A model generated the notes under the pieces. It saw nothing but the letters and a program-made list of their open reading frames with translations. It was not told the origin of the DNA and made no database searches. Positions 52,025 to 60,850 of a stretch of DNA of 64,000 bases are shown piece after piece. Origin of the DNA: Bin5 sp963662575 (lineage in GTDB: Bacteria; Chloroflexota; Anaerolineae; Caldilineales; Caldilineaceae); the NCBI GenBank assembly GCA_963662575.1, contig OY759723.1:3410001-3474000 (forward strand). Direction: 5' to 3'. Every line of letters starts with the position of its first letter. The first letter of the stretch is position 1. Position numbers and translations under genes: made by a program.

Positions 52025-52981
52025 ATGAACGATCAGAGACTATCTTCGGACAGGATAGCGTCGCTGTTGGACCAAATGAAGGGCCTGACGGTAGCCCTGG
52101 CTACACCGCTGAATGAGCGCGACGAGTTGGATGCGGCTGGGCTGGAACGGCTGCTCGAACGCGTCATCGCGGGTGGCGCGTCATGTCTTTTCCCGCTGGG
52201 TTGGATGGGTGAGCAACCCCTTTTGTCCAGCAGCGCCCGCAACGCGATGCTGGTAGAGACCTGCCGAATCGCTAAAGGCAGGCTCCCCGTCATGGTCGGC
52301 GTGAGTGAACAGGCCCTGCCGCGGGCGTTGGAGCAGGCGGAAATGGCCCGGCAAGCCGGCGCTGACGTCATCCTGTCCACACCACCTTACAGTTACCACA
52401 TTCCGCAGAATCTTATCTACGACTACTTCAAGGAACTTGCCGCCGCCAGTGGGATGCCAGTGGTCGTGTACCAGAACGACGAGGTCGGCGTTACTATTGA
52501 AGAGGACACATTGGCGCAGATCAGCCGGGCGCCCGGGGTCGTCGGTGTGAAGGTCTACATGCCCTTCTTGTCGCTTCAGAAGAGTTTCCTGCAGGCGGAC
52601 CGCCCTGGCCGTTTTGCAGTCATGAGCGGCGACGAATACCTCTATGGGGCGGCCCTGTTTCTGGGCATACGACACTTCACGATGGGTGGGCCCGGCAATC
52701 TCTGCCCGGGCTGGTGCGTGAAAATGTACAACAGCGCGGTCGGCGGTGATTGGGACGCAGTTGGGGAACAACAGACACGCCTGATCGCTTTCTGTGATGC
52801 CCTGTACGCAGGCCCTGGCACTGCCTATGCCACAGTCAAGTACGCGCTTGAACGCCTGGGAGTATGCTCGGCGCGAATTTCATCGCCCCACGCGGCAATT
52901 GGGCCGGAGCAACAGAAGCAAGTGAATGCACTGCTGGAGGAATTTGCAGACGTGGTAGAAGATGCCAGTGGCGCTGATTGA
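52025..52981 (+). CDS. Dihydrodipicolinate synthase (DapA)/N-acetylneuraminate lyase family protein
   Basis: 318 residues, TIM-barrel class I aldolase. The Schiff-base lysine is Lys176 (GVVGVKVYMP) and the proton-shuttle tyrosine is Tyr149 (VVVYQND). The substrate loop (FPLGWMGEQPLLSSS) replaces the usual GTTGE motif, indicating a lyase other than DapA proper. GAGGGA precedes the ATG. Likely cleaves or condenses pyruvate with an aldehyde derived from a sugar acid. Confidence 0.9.
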   Translation: MNDQRLSSDRIASLLDQMKGLTVALATPLNERDELDAAGLERLLERVIAGGASCLFPLGWMGEQPLLSSSARNAMLVETCRIAKGRLPVMVGVSEQALPRALEQAEMARQAGADVILSTPPYSYHIPQNLIYDYFKELAAASGMPVVVYQNDEVGVTIEEDTLAQISRAPGVVGVKVYMPFLSLQKSFLQADRPGRFAVMSGDEYLYGAALFLGIRHFTMGGPGNLCPGWCVKMYNSAVGGDWDAVGEQQTRLIAFCDALYAGPGTAYATVKYALERLGVCSARISSPHAAIGPEQQKQVNALLEEFADVVEDASGAD

Positions 52982-53042
52982 CGACGGGTATGCCGTTATT
53001 CTGCTGTAATCGACCCAACAGCCAACGCGGGAGCTGGCAGAC

Positions 53043-54509
53043 ATGGGCAAACGTCGAATCATGTTGGACACTCGCAAGGTCACCGCTGTTGATGACTCCA
53101 TCACGCATCGTTTCTGGCCGGCCAGGAAGCATCCCGAGCCGGTTCTTCTGGGGGATAGACCCTGGGAGCGCTTCGGGCCCTTGCTCTTTGGGACAGTGAT
53201 GGTCGACCAGGAACGCTACCGCATGTGGTATAACCCGTACCCAGTGGTCCCGCCTCCGGGTAATTCGTACTATGTAGGATACGCCGAATCCTTCGATGGC
53301 CTCCATTGGGAAAAGCCCGACCTGGACATTGAACCATACGGTGATTTTCAGCGCACCAACCTGGTCAACCTGATCCGGCACAACCCATCTGTCGTCGTGG
53401 ATGCGGATGATCCTGATCCGGAGAGACGGTACAAGGCAACCGGCTACGTGGGCTCGGAGCAGGTCATGAAAGAGCGCAATACCGCATATCCCGGAAATGG
53501 ATATTACCTGGCCCACTCCCCCGACGGTTTGTACTGGACAGAAAATCCGGCAACCGGCCCAATGGGCACCGTACATGACGTAGGGAACTTCATTGGCGAT
53601 GAACCGCGAGGGCGCTACTTCGGAACCGTGAAGACACAGGTGCGTTACGACCTGGTGGACCGGCGGTCGGTGGCCGTCACAGCCAGCGGGGACTTTCAGC
53701 GCTGGACGGAACCGAGAACAGTACTGGTGGCAGACGCCCTCGATGACCGCATCGCCAGGGAGAGAGGTTACCACCATGCCGAGTTCTACGGCATGGCGCT
53801 GGATCCTTACGACGACTTTATCGTGGGCCTGCTTTGGATCTATTGGGTTCCCTTGCCTTTTCTGCCCGGTCGTCGGACCGGTTGGTGGGGTGCTATAGAC
53901 TGCCATCTCGTTTTTTCATACGATGACGGCAACCACTGGCACCGCACGCCTGATCGCCAGCCTTTCATCCCAATGGGGGAAAAGGGTGAATTCGATGGCG
54001 GTCACCTCTACACCTGCAATCGCCCTGTGGTGATCAACGATGAAGTGTGGCTTTACTATACCGGCGCCAAGCGAGATCATTCGTATTTTGACCCGATCAA
54101 GGCTCGTCACACCATGGACTATCGAACAGACGTTGACTGGCAAGACGCCAGAATGGGCAACGAATATGCGATTTCAATCGCGAAGATTAAACGCGATCGC
54201 TATGCAAGCCTGTCCACGGGCAACCAGGGTAGCTTCGTCGTCAACCACGGCGTCAATGACGGCAGCCGCCTCCTGATCAACGCAAGGGCGCCTCTTGGGT
54301 CGGTGAAGGCCGAGGCGCTAGAAGTCGATGGCAACCCCATCGAGGGACTCGGCGTGGTGGATTGCCTGGGATTCAGCGGCGATGCCGTCTCCGGCGAGAT
54401 AAAGTGGCGTCACAAATCACTGGCTGAATTGCCGCCGGACTGCGAGATCAGCTTGCGTTTCGTCCTGGATGATGCCGACTTCTTCGCCTACGAACTGGCC
54501 GCTGCTTGA
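53043..54509 (+). CDS. Glycoside-hydrolase-like beta-propeller protein (GH32/43-type)
   Basis: 488 residues, ATG with GGGAG upstream, 61 bases after the DapA-like gene. Blade repeats YRMWYNPYP...GYAESFDGLHWEKP, SPDGLYWTENP and YDDGNHWHRTPDRQP; the C-terminal domain ends CEISLRFVLDDADFFAYELA, paralleling the other three paralogues. No signal peptide. Probably acts on the same substrate as the lyase gene upstream (inference). Confidence 0.75.
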   Translation: MGKRRIMLDTRKVTAVDDSITHRFWPARKHPEPVLLGDRPWERFGPLLFGTVMVDQERYRMWYNPYPVVPPPGNSYYVGYAESFDGLHWEKPDLDIEPYGDFQRTNLVNLIRHNPSVVVDADDPDPERRYKATGYVGSEQVMKERNTAYPGNGYYLAHSPDGLYWTENPATGPMGTVHDVGNFIGDEPRGRYFGTVKTQVRYDLVDRRSVAVTASGDFQRWTEPRTVLVADALDDRIARERGYHHAEFYGMALDPYDDFIVGLLWIYWVPLPFLPGRRTGWWGAIDCHLVFSYDDGNHWHRTPDRQPFIPMGEKGEFDGGHLYTCNRPVVINDEVWLYYTGAKRDHSYFDPIKARHTMDYRTDVDWQDARMGNEYAISIAKIKRDRYASLSTGNQGSFVVNHGVNDGSRLLINARAPLGSVKAEALEVDGNPIEGLGVVDCLGFSGDAVSGEIKWRHKSLAELPPDCEISLRFVLDDADFFAYELAAA

Positions 54510-54793
54510 AGCGTCTTGTGATCACGATTCGAAGTCGTAAGACTTACCAATGAGGAGCGGGTCAGACGTGTGCTCATTACCTGGTTTTCAGTTTTTCGTC
54601 TCTTGTTGTCAGGCCCCGGTCGCGGCAGTGGCCCAGAGGGCGCCTCAAAACCAGGAGCTGATTACTGAGAACTGCAGTCTGCCAGGAGGTGATGCCATAT
54701 TTCAGATGGAGTCTTACAGTTCTGAGTAGCAGGATTCAGCGAATGAGGCGACCGGTAACCAGAATTGTGCAGGTCGAAACCAAGGAGGACGAA

Positions 54794-56476
54794 ATGGCAA
54801 GCAAACTGACACGTAGAGAGTTTCTGGTGGCGGGCATGACGACGACGGGCGCGGTTCTCGCAGCCTGCGCCACACCGACAGCTGCGCCTGAAACGGCTCA
54901 GGAGGCGTCCGCTGCGCCTGAAACGGCTCCGGCAGAGATGGAGAAAACGATCACCTTTAACCAAGGCTGGGGGACCTACAATCCAATCAAGCCGACACTC
55001 ATGGGCTGGGGCGCCGAAAGTCAATTGGTGCCCCTGCTGACGCACAGCCGCCTGATGGAATTTGGCAACCTTCAGACGAAACGCCTCGGCATCGCCGAGA
55101 AGGCCGAGGTATCTCCCGACGCCAGCCAATACACATTCTATATGCGACAGGATGTGAAGTTCCACGACGGTACACCGTTGACAGCCAGAGACGTAGAGGC
55201 CACTGCCAAGCTATACCTGACGAAAGAAGCCAATGTCAATCCTATCTTCTGGACAGACTTCATCGCAGGAGGGAGGGAGTTCTACGACGGCGCTACCGAT
55301 GAACTTTCAGGGGTCGAAGTCATTGACGACTACACCATTCGCTTCACTCTGGCAGAACCCTTTGCCCGCTGGGATGACACCACGATTTGCGAGATGAACA
55401 TTCTGCCGGCTCACATTCTCGCAAACATCAACCCGGAGGACCTGAAGGAGGAGTACAGCCCGGCCTGGTTCCAGCCGGAGACACACATGGGCTCGGGTCC
55501 CTTCAAGTTTGTAGCGGCAGAGCGTGACCAGTTCGTCGAGCTGGTTCGCAACGATGACTTTCATCTGGGCCAGCCTAAGCTGGATCGCATCATGATCAGA
55601 AACTTCGGCGAAAGCGACACCCAGTTCATTGCCCTGGAGAAAGGCGATCTGGATGTCTGGAATGTGCCGTCGCCCTACTTGGAAAGAGTCAAGGCGCTTC
55701 CCAACGTCGATGTGTACGAAGTGAATCGTCTTTATCACCGCATGTTGAGAGTCAACGAGCAGAAGCCCTACCTCTCTGATATGCGCGTCAGGCAAGCCTT
55801 GTTGTACGCTATTGACCGGCAGGCTTTATGCGAAGAACTCGAATCCGGGATGTGTATTCCCTGGGATTCTTTCATGCAGCAACCGGATTGGGTGCCTGAA
55901 GGGCTGAACCCATACGAGTACAATCCCGACAAAGCCAGGGATTTGCTGGCGCAGGCCGAGGCGGACGGCGTCTGGGATCCCAACCAGGAACTCACACTGG
56001 AGTACTACTACGACAACCCCACCCACCATGACTGGTTTGCCGCGATCCAGCAGAACCTGGCCGACGTAGGGGTCAAGTCTCAACCGCTCCTGCTGGAAGG
56101 AACAGGCTGGGTAAAACGCAATGTTGAGTGCGAGTTTGATCTCGCTTACGAAGGTTTCGGAACCTCTCACATCACCGCCTACCGCGGCTGGTTTATCAAG
56201 GATGATGGCTGTCGCGCCATGTGGAATACCGACGAAGCGGACGAACTCTTCCTCAAGGTTCAGACCTCCCCTGACGAAGAGGTGCAGCGCCAGTACATGA
56301 CCGAGCTTCAGCACTTGGTAAACGAGCAATTGCCCGTGATACCCTTCGTCAAGTACGTTGGCGCCATCGCAGTCAATAAGCGGATCACCGGCTTCGACGA
56401 GAACGCGATATGGCTGATGCAGTCGATATTCAACACCGGATGGAACAATGCGCACAACTGGGACGTGACATCGTAG
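54794..56476 (+). CDS. ABC transporter solute-binding lipoprotein, family 5 (module 4)
   Basis: 560 residues from ATG 54794, with AAGGAGG 5 bases upstream; the longer frame to 54689 is not needed. Twin-arginine-like leader (KLTRREFLVAGM, Arg7-Arg8) then lipobox LAAC (Cys25). The linker repeats AAPETA twice. Family features: FYMRQDVKFHDGTPLTARD near residues 115-133 and GSGPFKFV near residues 235-242. Confidence 0.92.
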   Translation: MASKLTRREFLVAGMTTTGAVLAACATPTAAPETAQEASAAPETAPAEMEKTITFNQGWGTYNPIKPTLMGWGAESQLVPLLTHSRLMEFGNLQTKRLGIAEKAEVSPDASQYTFYMRQDVKFHDGTPLTARDVEATAKLYLTKEANVNPIFWTDFIAGGREFYDGATDELSGVEVIDDYTIRFTLAEPFARWDDTTICEMNILPAHILANINPEDLKEEYSPAWFQPETHMGSGPFKFVAAERDQFVELVRNDDFHLGQPKLDRIMIRNFGESDTQFIALEKGDLDVWNVPSPYLERVKALPNVDVYEVNRLYHRMLRVNEQKPYLSDMRVRQALLYAIDRQALCEELESGMCIPWDSFMQQPDWVPEGLNPYEYNPDKARDLLAQAEADGVWDPNQELTLEYYYDNPTHHDWFAAIQQNLADVGVKSQPLLLEGTGWVKRNVECEFDLAYEGFGTSHITAYRGWFIKDDGCRAMWNTDEADELFLKVQTSPDEEVQRQYMTELQHLVNEQLPVIPFVKYVGAIAVNKRITGFDENAIWLMQSIFNTGWNNAHNWDVTS

Positions 56477-56802
56477 TATCTGGGCATGTGGGGGGCACAA
56501 CAGGCAGGTTGGCGCGCGCTGGAGAGTGGCGCCGCTTTCCTGGCGAAGGGCCCCCTGTCCTTCGTCTCTGACCTCTGATTGAGATGATGGCGATGATTCT
56601 GGTCATCTTCATCACGCCAATCACACAAACACAGTCAGAATTATAGCCTCCCGGAGACTACACGTCGCCGGACTGTTTCAGGTGTTTGAAAGAGCAGTTT
56701 ACTGTAGACACTTCTTGGTTTTGGAGCGCCCTCCGGGCCACTGCCGTGACCGGGGCCCGACAACTAAGAACAAGAACCAGGAGCCGTTCAAGGGAAGGGT
56801 CC
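56477..56802. other. Intercistronic gap in module 4 with a hairpin
   Basis: About 325 bases between binding-protein and permease genes. CGAAGG (56544-56549) and CCTTCG (56559-56564) form a 6-bp stem with a 9-base loop, weaker than in the other modules. No gene is supported. Confidence 0.45.
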
Positions 56803-57762
56803 ATGAGGCAATACATCATACGCCGCCTGGCGATCTCAATTCCCATCTTACTCGGAGTGACGATAATCACGTTCATTCTCACCGAGTTAATGCCGGGAGA
56901 CTTTGTCGATGCGATGATTCCACCTGACAAGGCTGTCTTGATGTCACCCGAGCGAGTCCAGGCCATGCGTGAGGCTTATGGGCTGGACAGGCCGCCACTT
57001 ATGCGCTATCTCCTTTGGCTGCGCGAAGTCACGCGCGGCAATTTGGGCTACTCCCTTTCCTCCGGTGAACCCATGCTCAAGGAGGTATTAAAGCGCGCGC
57101 CGTACACCTTACAATTGACCCTTTCCGCGCTAACCTTTGGCGTCGTTGCTGGCGTAACGCTGGGCATTATCTCGGCTGTCAAACAGTATACGTGGGTTGA
57201 CCAACTCCTTACCATACTCGGCTTCGTGTGGATTTCCACCCCCAGCTTCGTTTTCGGCATCGGCGCCATTGCCCTCTTCGCGCTCAAGTTGCGTCTTTTT
57301 CCCGCGATGGGGGGGTGGGTCTACGGGGAGTCGCCCAGCCTGGCAACGCGTCTTCATCACATGGTTTTGCCGGTCGCCGTGCTCGGACTGGGAAGCGTGG
57401 CTACGTTCATGCGCTACACTCGGACGAGCATTTTGGATGTGATCAGGCAGGACTACGTCACCGTAGCCCGCGCCAAGGGGTTCAGGGAGCGCTATATCCT
57501 TCTTCGCCACACCCTGCGCAATGCACTGATTCCCCTGATTACGCTGGTTGGACTTGAAATCCCGTGGCTACTCAGTGGCTCCATCATCATCGAATCGGTC
57601 TTCGTCTGGCCGGGGATAGCCAGGTACACCTTGCAGGGCGTCCATAGCCGCGACTACACGCTCATTATGGGGGTGAACTTGATAGCAGCTCTGACTGTTG
57701 TGATTGCCAATCTGCTGACGGACCTGACATACGCCGTCGCGGACCCACGCATCCGCTATTGA
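56803..57762 (+). CDS. ABC transporter permease, DppB type (module 4)
   Basis: 319 residues from ATG 56803 (AAGGGAAGGG upstream); a longer frame from 56686 has no family similarity. N-terminus MRQYIIRRLAISIPILLGVT, LGYSLSSGEP, and EAA loop DYVTVARAKGFRERY. Very similar in layout to the module 2 permease (GDFVDAMIPP / GDYVDALVPP). Confidence 0.93.
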   Translation: MRQYIIRRLAISIPILLGVTIITFILTELMPGDFVDAMIPPDKAVLMSPERVQAMREAYGLDRPPLMRYLLWLREVTRGNLGYSLSSGEPMLKEVLKRAPYTLQLTLSALTFGVVAGVTLGIISAVKQYTWVDQLLTILGFVWISTPSFVFGIGAIALFALKLRLFPAMGGWVYGESPSLATRLHHMVLPVAVLGLGSVATFMRYTRTSILDVIRQDYVTVARAKGFRERYILLRHTLRNALIPLITLVGLEIPWLLSGSIIIESVFVWPGIARYTLQGVHSRDYTLIMGVNLIAALTVVIANLLTDLTYAVADPRIRY

Positions 57763-57790
57763 TAGGTCTGAGAGGTGTGATCTGACCACT

Positions 57791-58666
57791 ATGGACTCAG
57801 TAATCTCAGCACGCGGCCCATCGCTGTGGGATCGATTCTGGCGTCGGCTCCTGCGACATCGACTGGGGATGCTGGGCCTTTCCATGCTTGTGGCTCTCGT
57901 GCTCACAGCCACTTTTGCGCCCACCGTGGCCAGGCAGGACCCTTCTGCCACCAATTTGAGAGGGAGAAACAAGCCACCCAGCGCAGCGCACATTCTGGGG
58001 ACGGATGGAGTAGGCCGCGACGTTTGGGCTCGCCTGGTTTACGGCTCTCGGGTCTCCCTTTCGGTTGGCATTGTCGCCGTAGGTATCTACGCCACCATCG
58101 GCATCTTGTTGGGTAGCATCGCCGGCTACATGGGTGGACACGTGGACAACACCATCATGCGTTTTACTGATATGATGATGTCTTTCCCGACCCTGCTGCT
58201 GATCATCACCGCCGCTGCCGTGCTACCGCCAAGCATCTTGAACGTCATGATCATCATTGGGATATTCGGTTGGACGCACATGTGTCGGTTGGTGCGGGGG
58301 CAGTTCCTCGCTTTGCGTGAGCAGGAGTTCGTTGTCGCTGCCTTATCCTACGGCGCACCTTGGAACCGGATTGTGTTCCGCCACATGCTCCCCAACGTCG
58401 TTGGCCCCATCGTGGTTGCATGCACCCTGGGCCTGGCCGGCGCGATCCTGACAGAGGCGAGCCTGAGCTTCCTGGGGCTGGGCGTGCAACAGCCCACACC
58501 TAGCTGGGGGTCCACCCTGCATACGGCCATGGAACTGCCTACGCTGGAGGGCATGCCCTGGCGTTGGATTCCAGCAGGCCTGGCCATCGCCGTGACCGTG
58601 CTCTCAGTGAACTTTGCCGGTGATGGAATACGGGACGCGCTCGACCCGCGTACGGTGCTGGATTGA
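57791..58666 (+). CDS. ABC transporter permease, DppC type (module 4)
   Basis: 291 residues, 28 bases after its partner. DppC motif ILGTDGVGRDVWARLVYGSR near residues 66-85, EAA loop EFVVAALSYGAPWNR, and C-terminus VNFAGDGIRDALDPRTVLD. Close in sequence to the module 2 DppC-type permease (VQEPMASWGSML / VQQPTPSWGSTL). No ATPase gene follows. Confidence 0.92.
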   Translation: MDSVISARGPSLWDRFWRRLLRHRLGMLGLSMLVALVLTATFAPTVARQDPSATNLRGRNKPPSAAHILGTDGVGRDVWARLVYGSRVSLSVGIVAVGIYATIGILLGSIAGYMGGHVDNTIMRFTDMMMSFPTLLLIITAAAVLPPSILNVMIIIGIFGWTHMCRLVRGQFLALREQEFVVAALSYGAPWNRIVFRHMLPNVVGPIVVACTLGLAGAILTEASLSFLGLGVQQPTPSWGSTLHTAMELPTLEGMPWRWIPAGLAIAVTVLSVNFAGDGIRDALDPRTVLD

Positions 58667-58682
58667 TCCAAGTTCGCTGCGC

Positions 58683-59683
58683 TTACAGCCTCAACTCCAT
58701 CCTCACAGCGGACACCGCCAGCGGCTCGATATTCCGCTCGTTGTTCAATTGCAGACTGTCCAACACAAATTCAGGTGCTGGACCTACTTCCTGAAACCCT
58801 AGCTCCTCGAACAGCTTGCGCTTCTCGAAGTCTTCACGGGATACTCGCGCGTGAACCAAGCCGGCGCCCGGCTTCTTCCCAATTCGATGGCCGGCGCAAT
58901 TAACTCGTGCCACGATTCGAGATAGTTATGGTGGACGAATCCATCCACCGAGCACGAACCATCTGCGTGCAGCCTGGCGGTTGACATCCCCACGACGCGG
59001 CCATCAGCTGTGCGTGCTGCGAAGCGCGCGCCATGTCCGTCACCAACGACGTGCTCGTATGCTCGATACAACCCGTGGAACGTACGATGCAGGCTGTACC
59101 GCAAAGAAAACAATCCGGCATTTGCATCGAGAACCTGCCAATCGTGCGGCGAAACGATCAGCGGATAAGAAGGTATCTGGTCGTCTGGATCACCGACTGA
59201 TACCGGCGCCGGCCCAACTTCTCTGAACCAATCGACGAGAAATTCTTCCGCTGCTTGCCCGTTGAGCTCTTTCACGAAAGTTATTGAAGCTGGCAGCTTG
59301 GAGAATCCCAAACGTCGATACAGTCTGAAGGCAGCGCGTTCATTGGTGCCGAGGAACATGGCGCGCCCGCCCGCCGCTTTAACATCCGCGATGGCTGCGC
59401 CCCAAAGTTCTGTTCCGATCCCCTCTCCACGAAACGCCGGCCTGGTAGCGGGATAGGTAAACTCGCTTAACACTGGAAGACGGCGGGAAATCCAAATTTG
59501 GCACATTGCCGCAATCATCCCGCGGCGTCGTACAAGGTAAACAAAGGTACGGTTGTGCGACGGGTCGAGGCCAAGCAATTCCCGCCGCCATCGTTCATTG
59601 GTATGGAGTTCCGGTATCGTCTGCCAGAACTCGCTTAGCTCCTGGACAAGCGCCTCTGGAAGAGGCGCCTCAAACTTCTCCAT
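58683..59683 (-). pseudogene. Tandem GNAT acetyltransferase gene with a frameshift
   Basis: ATG 59683 has AAGGAG upstream. The first frame has an N-terminal GNAT domain (RPAFRGEGIGTELWGAAI, then AAFRLYRRLGFSKL) and much of a second (RTADGRVVGMSTARL, HNYLESWHELIAPAIELGR), then loses similarity and stops at 58799. The expected GNAT tail (VSREDFEKRKLFEELGFQE, VGPAPEFVLDSLQL) lies in another frame ending at 58683. The shift falls near 58870-58890. Either a mutation or an assembly error; the intact protein would be about 335 residues. Confidence 0.72.
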
Positions 59684-59846
59684 GCCTGCTCCTTGCGTTC
59701 TCACGACTTTCTCATAAGAGAGGGTCTGCCGCGCGGGCGCCGAATTCCTTGCCCGCCAGCAACCTTACGGCGGTAATTTCCCCGCACAATCTAGCCGTCC
59801 ATAGACAACGGAGGCGGGCAGGCGGCCAGATAGAACCGCACCCAAT

Positions 59847-60845
59847 TTATTCTTCGCTACGCAGGGCATAGCGCGGCCTCACCCCCGGATTGACCAGGTT
59901 AAGCGGTAACTGGCCTTGCAGCACGCGCGCCACTTCCTGCACCGCCTTCACGCGCACGTCACGGAAAGCCTGCTCGGAATACCAGGCAACGTGCGCCGTC
60001 ACCAGAATCCGGTCCGTACGGTACAATGGGTGGTCCGGCGGCGGCGGCTCCTCTTCAACTACATCCACCGCCGCGCCCGCGATCTGACCTGACTCGACCG
60101 CCTGAAGCAGTGCCGCGGAATCGACAATGCCCCCGCGAGCAGTGTTCACCAGAAAGGCAGTCGGCTTCATCTTCGCCAGCGCGCTCGCATCGATCATTGC
60201 CTGCGTCTCTTCCGTCAACGGCAGGTGCAAGGTGACAAAGTCCGACTGCGCCAGAAGCGTTTCGAAACCAACCGGTTCGGCGTTTTTGCTTCGTATCTCG
60301 TCATCACTGATGTAAGGGTCCCATGCCAGCAGGCGCCAGTCAAAACCGGCTGCCTTTCTCGCAACCGACTGGCCGATGCGGCCGAATCCAATGATTCCCA
60401 GCGTACGCCCCGCGCTGCGCTGGATCGGGTAAGGGGGCTTGGGCTGCCAGCGGCCCCCGCGCACGGCGGCCGCTTCAGCGTCAACATAGCGAATCGCGTT
60501 CAACAGCAGCGCCATCGCGTGCGTAGCCACTTCGTCCGTACCGTAGTCGGGCACGTTGGCAACACAGACGCCGGCCGCGGTCGCGGCCTCCAAGTCGATG
60601 TTGTCTACGCCGACCGCGGGCTTGACGATGGCAAGGCAACGCGGCAGATGCGACAACACCTCGGCATCGATCCCCACATTGCCCACCAGCAGCGCAACCG
60701 CCTCCCTCCCTGCTGCCGCAATCTCCTCCCCGTTCCGGCACGGACGCTTGACAAGCTCAACGTTCAGCGGCGCCAGCATCTCCCGCTCAGTATCCATACC
60801 GGGAAAAATGTTGGCAGTGATCACAACCGTTCGCGCTTCGCTCAT
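59847..60845 (-). CDS. D-2-hydroxyacid dehydrogenase (CtBP/phosphoglycerate dehydrogenase-like)
   Basis: 332 residues from ATG 60845, with GGAG 8 bases upstream; an ATG two codons earlier overlaps the M20 stop. NAD-binding TLGIIGFGRIG (about residues 148-158), catalytic Arg in NTARGGIVD, Glu in VVEEEPP and His in VTAHVAWYSEQA, the last typical of C-terminal-binding-protein-like dehydrogenases. Oxidises or reduces 2-hydroxy acids in the cytoplasm. Last gene of a PhyH-M20-dehydrogenase run. Confidence 0.92.
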   Translation of the reverse strand: MSEARTVVITANIFPGMDTEREMLAPLNVELVKRPCRNGEEIAAAGREAVALLVGNVGIDAEVLSHLPRCLAIVKPAVGVDNIDLEAATAAGVCVANVPDYGTDEVATHAMALLLNAIRYVDAEAAAVRGGRWQPKPPYPIQRSAGRTLGIIGFGRIGQSVARKAAGFDWRLLAWDPYISDDEIRSKNAEPVGFETLLAQSDFVTLHLPLTEETQAMIDASALAKMKPTAFLVNTARGGIVDSAALLQAVESGQIAGAAVDVVEEEPPPPDHPLYRTDRILVTAHVAWYSEQAFRDVRVKAVQEVARVLQGQLPLNLVNPGVRPRYALRSEE

Positions 60846-60850
60846 TTGCA

